Of a DNA stretch of 64,000 nt, positions 19,199 to 27,372 are shown in pieces. Position 1 is the first letter of the stretch. Every line of letters begins with the position of its first letter. The DNA is from an uncultured Alphaproteobacteria bacterium (GTDB lineage Bacteria; Pseudomonadota; Alphaproteobacteria; Micropepsales; Micropepsaceae). The translations under genes and the position numbers were made by a program. The stretch is from NCBI GenBank assembly GCA_903862715.1, contig CAIOYY010000063.1, positions 48,218 to 112,217 on the forward strand, read 5' to 3'. The notes below the pieces were generated by a model. That model was given only the letters and a program-made list of their open reading frames with translations, ran no database searches and had not been told where the DNA came from.

Positions 19199-20044
19199 AT
19201 GAAATTTGTTTCGTTCCGCGTCGGCGGCACTGCGCATTACGGGCTGGTGGACGGCAACAACATCGTCGATTTGTCAAAACGCCTGAAATATCCCGATCTC
19301 TTCTCTCTCATTGTGGCCGGCGCCTATAGCGAAGCCGCTAACGCCGCTAAAGGCGAAGCCCCGGACTACACGCTCGCCCAGGTCACCTTCGATCCGGTCA
19401 TCCCCAATCCCGGGAAGATCATCTGCGTTGGCCTCAATTATCATGAACATCGCGAAGAAACCGGCATGACGGCGCCGGGCCGTCCGAATGTGTTCATCCG
19501 CTGGCCCGATACGCAGATCGGCCATCTCGCCAACATCATTCGCCCGAAGGTTTCCGAACAGCTCGACTGGGAAGCCGAACTCGTCATCGTCATCGGCAAG
19601 GGCGGGCGTTACATTTCGCTGGATCAGGCCGAAAGCCACATCGCGGGTTATTCCTGCTACAATGAAGGCTCGATCCGCGATTATCAGCGCCACGGCTCGC
19701 AATTCACGCCGGGCAAGAATTTCCCCGGCACCGGCGCTTTCGGTCCCTATTTTGTGACCGCCGATGAAGTCGGCCCGCTGGGCGCCCGGAAAATCCAGAC
19801 GCGCCTCAATGGCCAACTCATGCAGGATTCGACGCTGGACCGGATGATCTACGGGCCGAAACAGCTCATCGAATATATTTCGAGCTTCACCGAGCTGGCG
19901 CCGGGCGACGTCATTGTGTCCGGGACGCCGGGCGGCGTGGGCTGGGTCAGGAAGCCGCCGGTATGGATGAAGGCGGGCGATGTCGTCGAAGTAGAAATCG
20001 AAGGCGTCGGTCTCTTAAGAAACACCATCGCCGACGAAGTCTGA
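19199..20044 (+). CDS. Fumarylacetoacetate hydrolase (FAH) family protein
   Basis: A 281-residue enzyme of the family that hydrolyses or decarboxylates acyl-pyruvate-type ring-cleavage products. An N-terminal lead of about 75 residues precedes the FAH barrel. The motifs are IICVGLNYHEHREETG, then DWEAELVIVIGKGGRYI with the metal-binding acidic residues, and the terminal GDVIVSGTPGGVGWVRKPP. The substrate-loop position usually read as NDVSARD is YNEGSIRD here, a modest departure. GGGGAGA precedes the ATG. It is divergent from the synthase gene and 240 bp upstream of a UbiD gene, so a role in aromatic catabolism is plausible. Confidence 0.87.
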   Translation: MKFVSFRVGGTAHYGLVDGNNIVDLSKRLKYPDLFSLIVAGAYSEAANAAKGEAPDYTLAQVTFDPVIPNPGKIICVGLNYHEHREETGMTAPGRPNVFIRWPDTQIGHLANIIRPKVSEQLDWEAELVIVIGKGGRYISLDQAESHIAGYSCYNEGSIRDYQRHGSQFTPGKNFPGTGAFGPYFVTADEVGPLGARKIQTRLNGQLMQDSTLDRMIYGPKQLIEYISSFTELAPGDVIVSGTPGGVGWVRKPPVWMKAGDVVEVEIEGVGLLRNTIADEV

Positions 20045-20082
20045 ACGAATACTGGTATTCCCGCAGGAATGCGCGGCGTCCT

Positions 20083-20147
20083 GTTCTCCTCGCCAGCGTC
20101 AGCGGGGGAGGTACCGAGCCGGTTCTTGGGGCGAGGCGGAGGGGGTG
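20083..20147 (-). repeat. CCCCCTCC-type palindromic repeat, copy 1
   Basis: Read on the minus strand it begins CACCCCCTCCGCCTCG, continues with ACCTCCCCCGC and ends GGCGAGGAGAAC. It is the same family as the copies at 20200, 33868 and 54118, always intergenic, and can fold into a long GC-rich hairpin. Confidence 0.65.
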
Positions 20148-20199
20148 CGGTTCGTGCCGGAGCATGTAATTATTTGACGCAATGACAAAGCGAGGATGT

Positions 20200-20256
20200 G
20201 GCCCCCTCCGTCCGCGTCGCGGACACCTCCCCCGAAAGCGGTGGAGGAAAGGGGAA
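20200..20256 (+). repeat. CCCCCTCC-type palindromic repeat, copy 2
   Basis: GGCCCCCTCCGTCCGCG, then CGGACACCTCCCCCG, then CGGTGGAGGAAAGGGGAA. It lies opposite in orientation to copy 1, 52 bp away, so the two could pair. It ends 28 nt before the UbiD start, so it forms part of that gene's leader. Confidence 0.65.
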
Positions 20257-20284
20257 CGCGATCCCGTCATGGGGAGAAACTGAT

Positions 20285-21934
20285 ATGTCCGCCGCACCGA
20301 AAGCTGAAACTGCCCACCGAACTGCCGCGCTGGATTTTCAGGAACATCTCGCGAAGCTCGAGAAAATGGGCCTTGTCGTGCGGATCAATCGTCCGATCAA
20401 CAAGGACACGGAGCTGCATCCGTTGGTGCGCTGGCAGTTTCAGGGTGGCTTGTCGGACGACAAACGCCGCGCTTTCGTCTTCACCAATGTCGTCGACTCG
20501 AAAGGCCGCAAATACGACATGCCGGTTGTTGTCGGTGCTCTGGCGTCCTCGCCGGAAATCTACGCCATCGGCATGGGCGTTCCGGTTGAACAGATCGGCG
20601 ATGTCTGGCTGCATGCCATCCAGAATCCCATACCGCCAGTGCGCGCCAATTATGCGCCTTGCCAGGAAGTCGTCATTACGGGCGATGATTTGAGGAAAGA
20701 GGGCGGCGGGCTGTCGCTGCTGCCCGTTCCCAATTCGACGCCGGGTTTCGATGCCGCTCCTTATCTGACCGCGACCTTGTGCGTCACCAAGGATCCAGAA
20801 ACCGGCGTGCGCAATATGGGCACCTACCGCGCGGCACTGAAGGCGAACGACCGTCTCGGCGTGCGCATGGCGTCGCGTCTTGGCGGCGCGGGCGGCTATC
20901 TCCATTGGACGAAATACAACAAGCGCAAAGAAAAAATGCCGGTCGCTTTCGTTATCGGCTGCGCGCCCGCGGTGTTCTTCACCGGCCCACAAAAATTGAA
21001 TGTCGGTCAGGATGAAATGGCCGTCGCGGGCGGGCTCGTCGGCAGCGCCATCCATACGGTTCGCTGCAAGACGGTCGATCTCGAAGTACCGGCCAATTCC
21101 GAAATTATTATCGAGGGCTTTGTCGATCCCGAACTCCTGGAGCCGGAAGGCCCGTTCGGCGAAAGCCACGGCCATGTCGCGCTCGAGGATTTCAACATGT
21201 CGATGGAAGTCACCGCCATCACGATGAAGAAAAATCCCGTCTTCGTCTCCATCGTCAGCCAGGTGACGCCGTCGGAATCCTCGGTCACGAAGAAGGTGGC
21301 CTATGAGCCGCTTTATCTGTCGCATATCCGCGATCATCTCGGCGTTAAGGGCATCAAGCGCGTGGTGATGCACGAGCCGCTCACCAATGTGCGGCCGGTG
21401 ATCTTCCTGCAATATGCGCAAGGCACGCCCCGCACCGAAGTGTGGCGCGGTCTGCACGGCGCCTCCACGCTGCAGGCGCAATGCGGAAAAATCTGCATCG
21501 CCGTCAGCGAAGATATCGACCCATCCAACACCGACGCCATTCTCTGGTCGCTCGCCTATCGCGCCAATCTCGGCGAGGACATTCACATCGCGCCCTACAA
21601 ATCCGGCGGTCACGGCCCCAAGGGTTCGAAGGTCACGGATTCCTCGATGCTGGTCGACGCGACGCTGAAATCGCCGGTGACGCCGCTGGCGCTTCCCGCC
21701 CGCGAATATATGGAAGGCGCCAAGAAAATCTGGGAAGAGCTTGGGTTGCCCGCGCTCACGCCGCAGGCCCCCTGGCATGGCTATTCGCTGGGCGACTGGA
21801 ACGACACCTGGGAAAACTGGGCGCAATGGGCCGTCAAAGGCGAGTGGGACAAAACTGGCGCCGATACGTTTGCCCGCCGTCAGGGCGGACTGACGCCCGA
21901 AACCCCGGTACGTTCGGTGAAGAAGAAAAGCTAG
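20285..21934 (+). CDS. UbiD-family prFMN-dependent decarboxylase 1
   Basis: A 549-residue reversible (hetero)aromatic or alpha,beta-unsaturated acid decarboxylase that needs prenylated FMN made by a UbiX enzyme. The catalytic Arg-Glu-Glu set is visible as Arg182 (NMGTYRAAL), Glu288 and Glu293 in EPEGPFGESHG, with the 5-residue Glu spacing of the Fdc1 group. GFDAAPYLTA and SQVTPSESSV are further family landmarks. The ATG at 20285 has GGGGAG nine bases upstream; the frame is open to 20198, but through a repeat element. It is a paralogue of the gene at 27373 and has no UbiX of its own nearby. Substrate unknown. Confidence 0.9.
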   Translation: MSAAPKAETAHRTAALDFQEHLAKLEKMGLVVRINRPINKDTELHPLVRWQFQGGLSDDKRRAFVFTNVVDSKGRKYDMPVVVGALASSPEIYAIGMGVPVEQIGDVWLHAIQNPIPPVRANYAPCQEVVITGDDLRKEGGGLSLLPVPNSTPGFDAAPYLTATLCVTKDPETGVRNMGTYRAALKANDRLGVRMASRLGGAGGYLHWTKYNKRKEKMPVAFVIGCAPAVFFTGPQKLNVGQDEMAVAGGLVGSAIHTVRCKTVDLEVPANSEIIIEGFVDPELLEPEGPFGESHGHVALEDFNMSMEVTAITMKKNPVFVSIVSQVTPSESSVTKKVAYEPLYLSHIRDHLGVKGIKRVVMHEPLTNVRPVIFLQYAQGTPRTEVWRGLHGASTLQAQCGKICIAVSEDIDPSNTDAILWSLAYRANLGEDIHIAPYKSGGHGPKGSKVTDSSMLVDATLKSPVTPLALPAREYMEGAKKIWEELGLPALTPQAPWHGYSLGDWNDTWENWAQWAVKGEWDKTGADTFARRQGGLTPETPVRSVKKKS

Positions 21935-21944
21935 GCGCTCCGCC

Positions 21945-22394
21945 ATGCCTCCTGATTCCGGTCTGACCGAAATTGCCCATGTCATTCAGTTGGCGGTCGC
22001 GCCTGTTTTCCTTTTGACGGGCGTGGCCGGCATTCTGTCGGTTCTCACTAACCGCCTTGCGCGCATCATCGACCGCACCCGTGTTCTGGAGGGCGTCGCG
22101 GGCGCGCTGCCGCCCCACGCCGCAACCGAACTGAAGCTTCTCGGGCGGCGTTCGCGCTGCGTGAATCTCGCCATTGCCCTGGCGACCCTCTGCGCGCTTC
22201 TTGTCTGCGCGGTGATTGCCGCACTGTTTCTGGGTGTCTTTTTCGCGCTCGATCTTTCGATGGCGATAGGCTGGATTTTCATCACCGCGATGCTGTCGCT
22301 GATCGTCGGGTTGATCGCTTTCTTACGCGAAGTTCACCTCGCCAATCTCGGTTTGCGCATCAGTTCGAGGCTCAATCAAAACCCGGATTGCTGA
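21945..22394 (+). CDS. DUF2721 membrane protein
   Basis: A 149-residue protein with three hydrophobic helices (about 8-32, 70-95 and 100-125). It matches the DUF2721 family, including VFLLTGVAGILSVLTNRLAR near the N-terminus followed by a charged cytoplasmic segment (IIDRTRVLEG). It begins 10 nt after the UbiD stop, so it may be co-transcribed. Function unknown. Confidence 0.8.
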   Translation: MPPDSGLTEIAHVIQLAVAPVFLLTGVAGILSVLTNRLARIIDRTRVLEGVAGALPPHAATELKLLGRRSRCVNLAIALATLCALLVCAVIAALFLGVFFALDLSMAIGWIFITAMLSLIVGLIAFLREVHLANLGLRISSRLNQNPDC

Positions 22395-22431
22395 CAGTAG
22401 AATCGCAATTCTGCTTACGCTTCCGTCCCCT

Positions 22432-23256
22432 CTACATTCCCGTATCGCCGGCGATCTCGCTCTGCCAGGGCGCGATCTTCTTCTCTACCCAGCCGACCAG
22501 CGCCGTCAGCACGACCGCGAACACCATCACGAGAATGATCGGCACGAACATTTCCGCCGTGCGGAAGCTCTGCGCGGAAACGATGATCAATCCGCCCAAT
22601 CCTGAAATTGCCGTCAGAAATTCGGCAATGATCATCGCGATCACGGCCTTGCCGATGGCGAGGCGAATGCCCGCCATGATGTAGGGAAGGACGGCGGGCA
22701 GAACGATGCGGCGCATGATTTCCGTTCCCGGCGTGACAAAGGCCCGCCCGACATCGATCAGCGAATTCGGGACCGCTTTCACGCCGAGCCAGGTATTGAT
22801 GCAGATCGGAAAGAACGACAGCAGGAATACGATGACGACCTTCACGGTGAAGCCGAGGCCGAACCACAGCATCAGCACCGGCACCAGCGCGATCAACGGC
22901 GTCGCATAGCCCGCGGTGATATAGATGCCGAAGGCCGCCTCCATCACGCGATAGCGTCCGAGGAGAAGCCTGACGGGAATGCCCGCCAGCGCCGAAATCG
23001 CAAGGCCGACAAAGAAGGGTTGAAGGCTCGCCTATATCGCGGCGGGCAGCACGTCCGACTCCAGCATGTCGAAAAACGCCAGCAGAATAGCGCTCGGATA
23101 GGTGCCGAATAAGGGGTCCACATCGCGCCCGAAATACTCCCACAACCCGAGGGCGACGATCACCGAGAGAGTGGTGATGGCCCAGCTCGGAATCAGCCAT
23201 TTCGTTTTGAGCTCAAGGGCGGCTTCTTTTTCCGATGGTTCGGCTGCAGCGCTCAT
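22432..23256 (-). pseudogene. ABC importer permease interrupted by in-frame amber codon
   Basis: Nitrate/sulfonate/taurine-type (SsuC/TauC) inner-membrane permease. Codon 75 (23034-23032) is TAG, and the same frame continues without other stops for 200 codons. The first part carries the N-terminal helix and GTYPSAILLAFFDML. The second resumes with ASLQPFFVGLAISALAGIP and includes the ATPase-contact EAA-like region (LPAVLPYIMAGIRLAIGKA). Joined, it would be 274 residues, the normal family length. A Tyr codon to TAG needs one base change. GAGG precedes the ATG at 23256, and it lies 20 nt behind the ATPase gene. It may be a true nonsense allele, a suppressed amber, or a sequencing error. Confidence 0.85.
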
Positions 23257-23275
23257 GGCGTATCCTCGCGGGGGG

Positions 23276-24064
23276 TTATGAGTGGCCGGGCGGTACGCTG
23301 TCCACCCGATGCAGTGTTTCCCAGACTTGGCCGCGTTTCAGCGCAAATTCGGGCGAGCCGCGCAGGGCGCGCACATCGCCCGTATGGTCGAGTTCCACCG
23401 GAATGATCTCGCGCACTTTTCCGGCCGACATCACCACGACACGGTTGGCGAGCACCACGGCCTCGTCGAGATCATGCGTGACGAAGACGATGGTCTTCTG
23501 CGTCTTGGCGTGAATCGTCAGAAGCTCGGTCTGCAGCACCTCGCGGGTCTGCGAATCCAGCGCGCCGAAAGGCTCGTCCATGAACAGAATCTCGGGATCG
23601 ATGGCGAGCGCGCGCGCAATGCCGACGCGCTGTTTCATGCCGCCCGAAAGCTGATGGGGCCGTTGCTGCGCCGCTTTGGTAAGGCCGACGAGTTCGAGAT
23701 AGCGAAGAGCGGTTTCGGTAAGAAAGGGCTCGGAAACGCCCTTCATGCGCAGCCCGAATTTGACGTTCTCCAGCGCGGTATACCAGGGCAGAAGTTCGGC
23801 ATGCTGAAACACCATGCCGCGATCATGGCCGCATCCGGTGACGTTCTTGCCGTTAACGACGACGCTTCCCGCGTTCGCCGCATCGAGGCCCATGGCTATG
23901 CGCAAGGCGGTGGTTTTGCCGCAACCGGAAGGGCCCAGCAGCGCAACAATCTCGCCGCGCTCGACGCCGAAGGAAATGCCGTCCAATGCGCGCAATGCGC
24001 GCGTCGCACCCTTCGTTCGTAGGGGGAATATCTTGACGACGTCCCGCCATTCGATGACTGCCAC
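23276..24064 (-). CDS. ABC transporter ATP-binding protein (SsuB/TauB type)
   Basis: ATPase of a nitrate/sulfonate/taurine-family importer, 262 residues from the GTG at 24064, chosen because GGGGAG lies 6 nt upstream; an ATG nine codons earlier (24091) has none. Walker A is LLGPSGCGKTTALRIA, the signature is LSGGMKQRVGIARAL, Walker B is ILFMDEPFGALDSQ, and the switch His is in VFVTHDLDEAV. It is followed by the interrupted permease. No periplasmic binding protein is adjacent, so the importer is incomplete as seen. Confidence 0.9.
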   Translation of the reverse strand: MAVIEWRDVVKIFPLRTKGATRALRALDGISFGVERGEIVALLGPSGCGKTTALRIAMGLDAANAGSVVVNGKNVTGCGHDRGMVFQHAELLPWYTALENVKFGLRMKGVSEPFLTETALRYLELVGLTKAAQQRPHQLSGGMKQRVGIARALAIDPEILFMDEPFGALDSQTREVLQTELLTIHAKTQKTIVFVTHDLDEAVVLANRVVVMSAGKVREIIPVELDHTGDVRALRGSPEFALKRGQVWETLHRVDSVPPGHS

Positions 24065-24185
24065 ACGCCACTCCCCCAGGTCGTTTTCCATTGTACCGAA
24101 AGGCCGGGTGGAGACAAATCATAAGGCCCCTTGAACGCACCCACCTTCTATCCTTGAATGTGCGCGGGGAGTAAGGGGCGCGGCA

Positions 24186-24914
24186 ATGAGCACACGGAGC
24201 TGGGACAGCTTTCTGACCGAGCGCGACAAACAAGTGTTTGCTGCGGCGGGCTTTGGCAAACGGCAAGGCTTCGGTAAGCGGCCTGCGCTGCTGATCGTCG
24301 ATGTGAATTATGCGTTCTGCGGCGACAAACGCGAGCCGGTGCTCGATTCCATCAAACGCTGGCGCCAATCGGGCGGCGAGGAGGCATGGGACGCGCTCCC
24401 CATAGTCGAGGCTTTAATCCACACCGCCCATGCGCGTGAGCTTCCGGTGATCTATACCACCTCAATTCGGCGCAGCGACAATTGGGACGCCGGAAGCTGG
24501 GCGTGGAAAAATGTCCGCAGCGGCGAGCGCCCGAAGGAAACCAATCTTCCCGGCGATGAAATCATGCCGCAGATCGCGCCCAGCCCGAAAGACATCGTCA
24601 TCCGCAAGCAGAAGCCCAGCGCGTTTTTCGGCACGCCGCTGATGAGTTACCTGACGCTATTGGGGTGCGACAGCCTGATCGTCGCGGGTACCGCGACCAG
24701 CGGCTGCGTGCGCGCGACCGTAACCGACGCCTTCAGCTACAATTTGCGCGTGACGCTGGTGGAAGATGGCGTGTTCGAGCGCTCACAGGCCAGCCATGCC
24801 GTAAGCCTCTTCGACATGAACGCCAAATATGCCGATATCGCGGCAAGCACCGAAGTGATCGCCTTCATGAACACATTGCCCAAAGGCATGTTCGTTCTTC
24901 CCACGGGCACATAA
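24186..24914 (+). CDS. Isochorismatase-family amidohydrolase
   Basis: A 242-residue cysteine hydrolase resembling N-carbamoylsarcosine amidase and maleamate amidase. The triad is Asp39 (LLIVDVNYAF), Lys143 (RKQKPSAFFGT) and Cys174 (GTATSGCVRATVTDAF), preceded by the usual cis-peptide region. Hydrolysis of a small amide with ammonia release is expected. It is divergent from the ABC ATPase, and a terminator follows immediately. A maleamate role would match the maleate-isomerase-like gene at 10574, but that is inference. Confidence 0.85.
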   Translation: MSTRSWDSFLTERDKQVFAAAGFGKRQGFGKRPALLIVDVNYAFCGDKREPVLDSIKRWRQSGGEEAWDALPIVEALIHTAHARELPVIYTTSIRRSDNWDAGSWAWKNVRSGERPKETNLPGDEIMPQIAPSPKDIVIRKQKPSAFFGTPLMSYLTLLGCDSLIVAGTATSGCVRATVTDAFSYNLRVTLVEDGVFERSQASHAVSLFDMNAKYADIAASTEVIAFMNTLPKGMFVLPTGT

Positions 24915-24946
24915 AAAAGGCGCGGGAGTTGTCTCCCGCGCCTTTT
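24915..24946. terminator. Bidirectional rho-independent terminator
   Basis: A perfect 14-bp stem, AAAAGGCGCGGGAG and CTCCCGCGCCTTTT, has a TTGT loop. It sits between the convergent amidase and MFS genes and can serve both strands. Confidence 0.9.
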
Positions 24947-24966
24947 CCGAAACACTCGCGTCTTTC

Positions 24967-26370
24967 CTATGTGCGCGCGGGCGCGTGCCCTGCCGGAACT
25001 TCACGTTCGCCGACATCCACATGTTCGCTATGCGGGGGCTTCCTCGCATGGAGAACGTCCACCGTCCGGCTGAGGCCATAGGCGCAGATGCCGGACAGCA
25101 GCATCGGCACGGCACCGATGACAAACATCCACATTACCGGCACTTCGAGGTAGATCAGAAGCGCGCCGAGACTCGGGCCGCACAGCGCGCCGATACGGGC
25201 CGCAGCGAAGGCCGCACCCGAACCGGTTGAGCGGATGAAGGTCGGGTAGATCATGCTCGAGATCGCATTGAGACCGATCGTGCCGCCAAGAACGCAGATG
25301 CCGGAGAGCAGCGTGATGGCAACGAGAGTGAATGTATTCACCTCGCTGACCAGCGCGAGGCCGATCATCGCCACCGGAATGGCGCCGACCAGCTTCGTCA
25401 CGGTGACCACCGGTATGCCGTAACGGTCGATCAGCCAGCCGAAGACGAAGCCGAAAAAGGCGCCCAGCTGGAACATGGCTTTGATGCGGTTGACGTCGTC
25501 CAGCTCCATGTAATCGGAGAGCAGGATCGGCAGCCAGTTCGAGATGAAGAAATGCGTCACGAAGGAAAAGCCGAGCGCGAACCATAAAAGGAACGTCATC
25601 AAGGCGCGGCCATCCTTGAACAGGTAGCCGATCGGAACGCCCGCCTGCTTCTTGGCTTCCTTGATGAAGAATTCGGTACCCGGTTCGATCACATATTCGG
25701 GCTTCATCCTGCGGACGTATTTATGGACTTTGTCCTGCGGTGCGCCCTGCACCAAAAGATAGCGAACGGATTCAGGCAGCGTAAAGACGAGAAGACCGGC
25801 CACAACCAGTCCCACTATGCCGCCGATCTGGAAGATGCTCTGCCAGCCTGCCGTAAGGATAAGTTCGGCCGCCATGAAGCCGCCGCCGACCGTTCCGGCG
25901 GAATAGCCGATAAAGAGAAGTGTGATGAACAGCCCGCGATATTTCGAATGGGTGTAATCGGCGACCAGCGCGATCGCCATCGGCATGGCGCCGCCCACGC
26001 CGACGCTGGAAATGAATTTGTAGATCGCGAGGTCCCAAAGGCCCGTAGCGTGCGACATGGCATAAGTGAAGCCGCTGAACAGCACCGTCGCGAAGATGGT
26101 GGCGTTCCGCCGTCCGATCTGGTCGGCGATCATCGAGAAGGTCAGCGAGCCGGTCATCCAGCCGAGAATGTTGGCCCAGAAGATCGGCGTGAACAGTACG
26201 CGCTCGATCTCCCATTCCCGAATGATCGCCGCGGAGGTGTAATTGATCGCCTGATTGTCGAAGCCGTCCACCATGAGAACGAGGCAGCAAAGAAGCATCG
26301 TCGAGCCCGTGAACCACCAATTGGTCTGGAAATCGATGATGTCCGCGATATCGACTTTTTTATTCGCCAT
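24967..26370 (-). CDS. Aromatic acid:H+ symporter-type MFS permease
   Basis: A 467-residue transporter with about 12 hydrophobic helices, of the AAHS group (PcaK/BenK-like). The substrate-binding DGFD motif is present in TM1 (LVLMVDGFDNQAIN). The TM2-3 loop GSLTFSMIADQIGRRNA corresponds to the MFS signature, and VFGWLIDRYG is its second-half repeat. Likely imports a carboxylated aromatic acid. It is transcribed divergently from the ECH-UbiD-UbiX-Mo hydroxylase operon, making it the obvious uptake partner. Confidence 0.87.
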   Translation of the reverse strand: MANKKVDIADIIDFQTNWWFTGSTMLLCCLVLMVDGFDNQAINYTSAAIIREWEIERVLFTPIFWANILGWMTGSLTFSMIADQIGRRNATIFATVLFSGFTYAMSHATGLWDLAIYKFISSVGVGGAMPMAIALVADYTHSKYRGLFITLLFIGYSAGTVGGGFMAAELILTAGWQSIFQIGGIVGLVVAGLLVFTLPESVRYLLVQGAPQDKVHKYVRRMKPEYVIEPGTEFFIKEAKKQAGVPIGYLFKDGRALMTFLLWFALGFSFVTHFFISNWLPILLSDYMELDDVNRIKAMFQLGAFFGFVFGWLIDRYGIPVVTVTKLVGAIPVAMIGLALVSEVNTFTLVAITLLSGICVLGGTIGLNAISSMIYPTFIRSTGSGAAFAAARIGALCGPSLGALLIYLEVPVMWMFVIGAVPMLLSGICAYGLSRTVDVLHARKPPHSEHVDVGEREVPAGHAPART

Positions 26371-26475
26371 GATGGTTCTCCGAACGGACGGGAAGGAGGA
26401 CGGACGCTACACCAGCCCTTTGGAACATCCAATGCAATGAGGCCCGCTTCCGGCGATTTGGGATTTCACTTGCAC

Positions 26476-26505
26476 TTGACCATGGCGTCGGCGAAACCGG
26501 ATAAA
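26476..26505 (+). promoter_or_regulatory. Candidate sigma-70 promoter of the ECH-UbiD operon
   Basis: TTGACC (26476-26481), then 17 nt, then GGATAA (26499-26504), or GATAAA with an 18-nt spacer. It is about 28 nt upstream of the ECH start, in the divergent spacer with the MFS gene. Confidence 0.4.
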
Positions 26506-26532
26506 GCGTCGCCGACACGGGGGAGAACGCAG

Positions 26533-27273
26533 ATGCAGCAAGAACCATTTCGCATCGCACAAGATGAGACGCGCGCCATAGCGACGATCACGCTTGGGCG
26601 TCCCGAGGACGGCAACAAGCTTATGACCCATGAAGTCCGGGGTCTTGGCCGCGCCATCCGTGAACAGGGAAGCCGCACGGACATCAAGGTCGTGGTGATC
26701 CGCGCAGGAGGCGAACATTTCTGCCTCGGCCGTCAACCGGACCCGCCAGGGCAGGCGCCCACCACCGCACTCGGCATTCGCTCAGGCGTCACCGAACCCA
26801 TTCTCGATCTGTATGCCGATGTCCGCGCAACTCCGGTGCCGGTGCTGGCTGTCGTCCAGGGCGAGGCCAAGGGGTTCGGGTGCGCCTTTGTCGGCCAATG
26901 CGATCTCGCCATCGCCTCCGAGAACGCCGTGTTCTCGATGCCGGAAATGGACGGCAATCTGCCGCCGACGCTCGCCATTTCGGCCGTTCTTGGCAAAGTG
27001 CCGCCGAAGCGGCTGCTCCATATGGTCTATACGCGGGACAAGATCGACGCTGCCGAAGCGTTGAAACTCGGCATTGTCGGCGAAGTCGTTTCGAGAGCCG
27101 CTCTGGATGCGGGGGTCGAGCGCCTATTGTCGCGCCTTGTCGACCGCAAGCGTTCTGCCCTCTGCGCCGTGAAGGAATATATGCTGAACGCGGCCCATCT
27201 CGACGCCGGGTCTGCGGCGCGCATGGCAGCCAATATTCTGTCGGTGGTGCTGTCGTCCACGGAAGAGTCTTGA
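26533..27273 (+). CDS. Enoyl-CoA hydratase/isomerase family protein
   Basis: A 246-residue crotonase-fold protein. Oxyanion-hole regions are visible as EHFCLGRQPDP (first) and GEAKGFGCAFVGQCDLAIAS (second); the acid/base position is in FSMPEMDGNLPPTLA. The ATG at 26533 has GGGAG seven bases upstream. The frame stays open far upstream, but only antisense to the MFS gene. It is the first gene of an apparent operon running to 33733 and likely acts on a CoA thioester formed during ring degradation; hydratase, hydrolase and ring-cleaving activities all occur in this family. Confidence 0.85.
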   Translation: MQQEPFRIAQDETRAIATITLGRPEDGNKLMTHEVRGLGRAIREQGSRTDIKVVVIRAGGEHFCLGRQPDPPGQAPTTALGIRSGVTEPILDLYADVRATPVPVLAVVQGEAKGFGCAFVGQCDLAIASENAVFSMPEMDGNLPPTLAISAVLGKVPPKRLLHMVYTRDKIDAAEALKLGIVGEVVSRAALDAGVERLLSRLVDRKRSALCAVKEYMLNAAHLDAGSAARMAANILSVVLSSTEES

Positions 27274-27299
27274 GGCCCAAGCATTTCTATCGTCGGACG

Positions 27300-27324
27300 C
27301 CCCCTCAGATGCTAAGGGGGGGGG
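27300..27324. repeat. Short GC hairpin with a nine-G run
   Basis: CCCCCT (27300-27305) can pair with AGGGGG (27315-27320), and the G run extends to nine bases at 27316-27324. No T-run follows. It lies in the 99-bp gap between ECH and UbiD 2 and may modulate read-through. Long G runs are also prone to length errors. Confidence 0.4.
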
Positions 27325-27372
27325 CCGAAGACGGGACCGGAAAAGGGTCCTGAAACAGGTAAAGGGAATGGC

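Noticed and set aside
22415..23200. A 261-codon frame overlapping the broken permease
   Set aside because: It is a different frame of the permease region with no permease motifs. The true frame is the one with the amber codon.
25723..26532. Long N-terminal extension of the enoyl-CoA hydratase frame
   Set aside because: It runs antisense through the MFS gene and through the divergent promoter. The ATG at 26533 has a proper ribosome-binding site and gives the normal family length.
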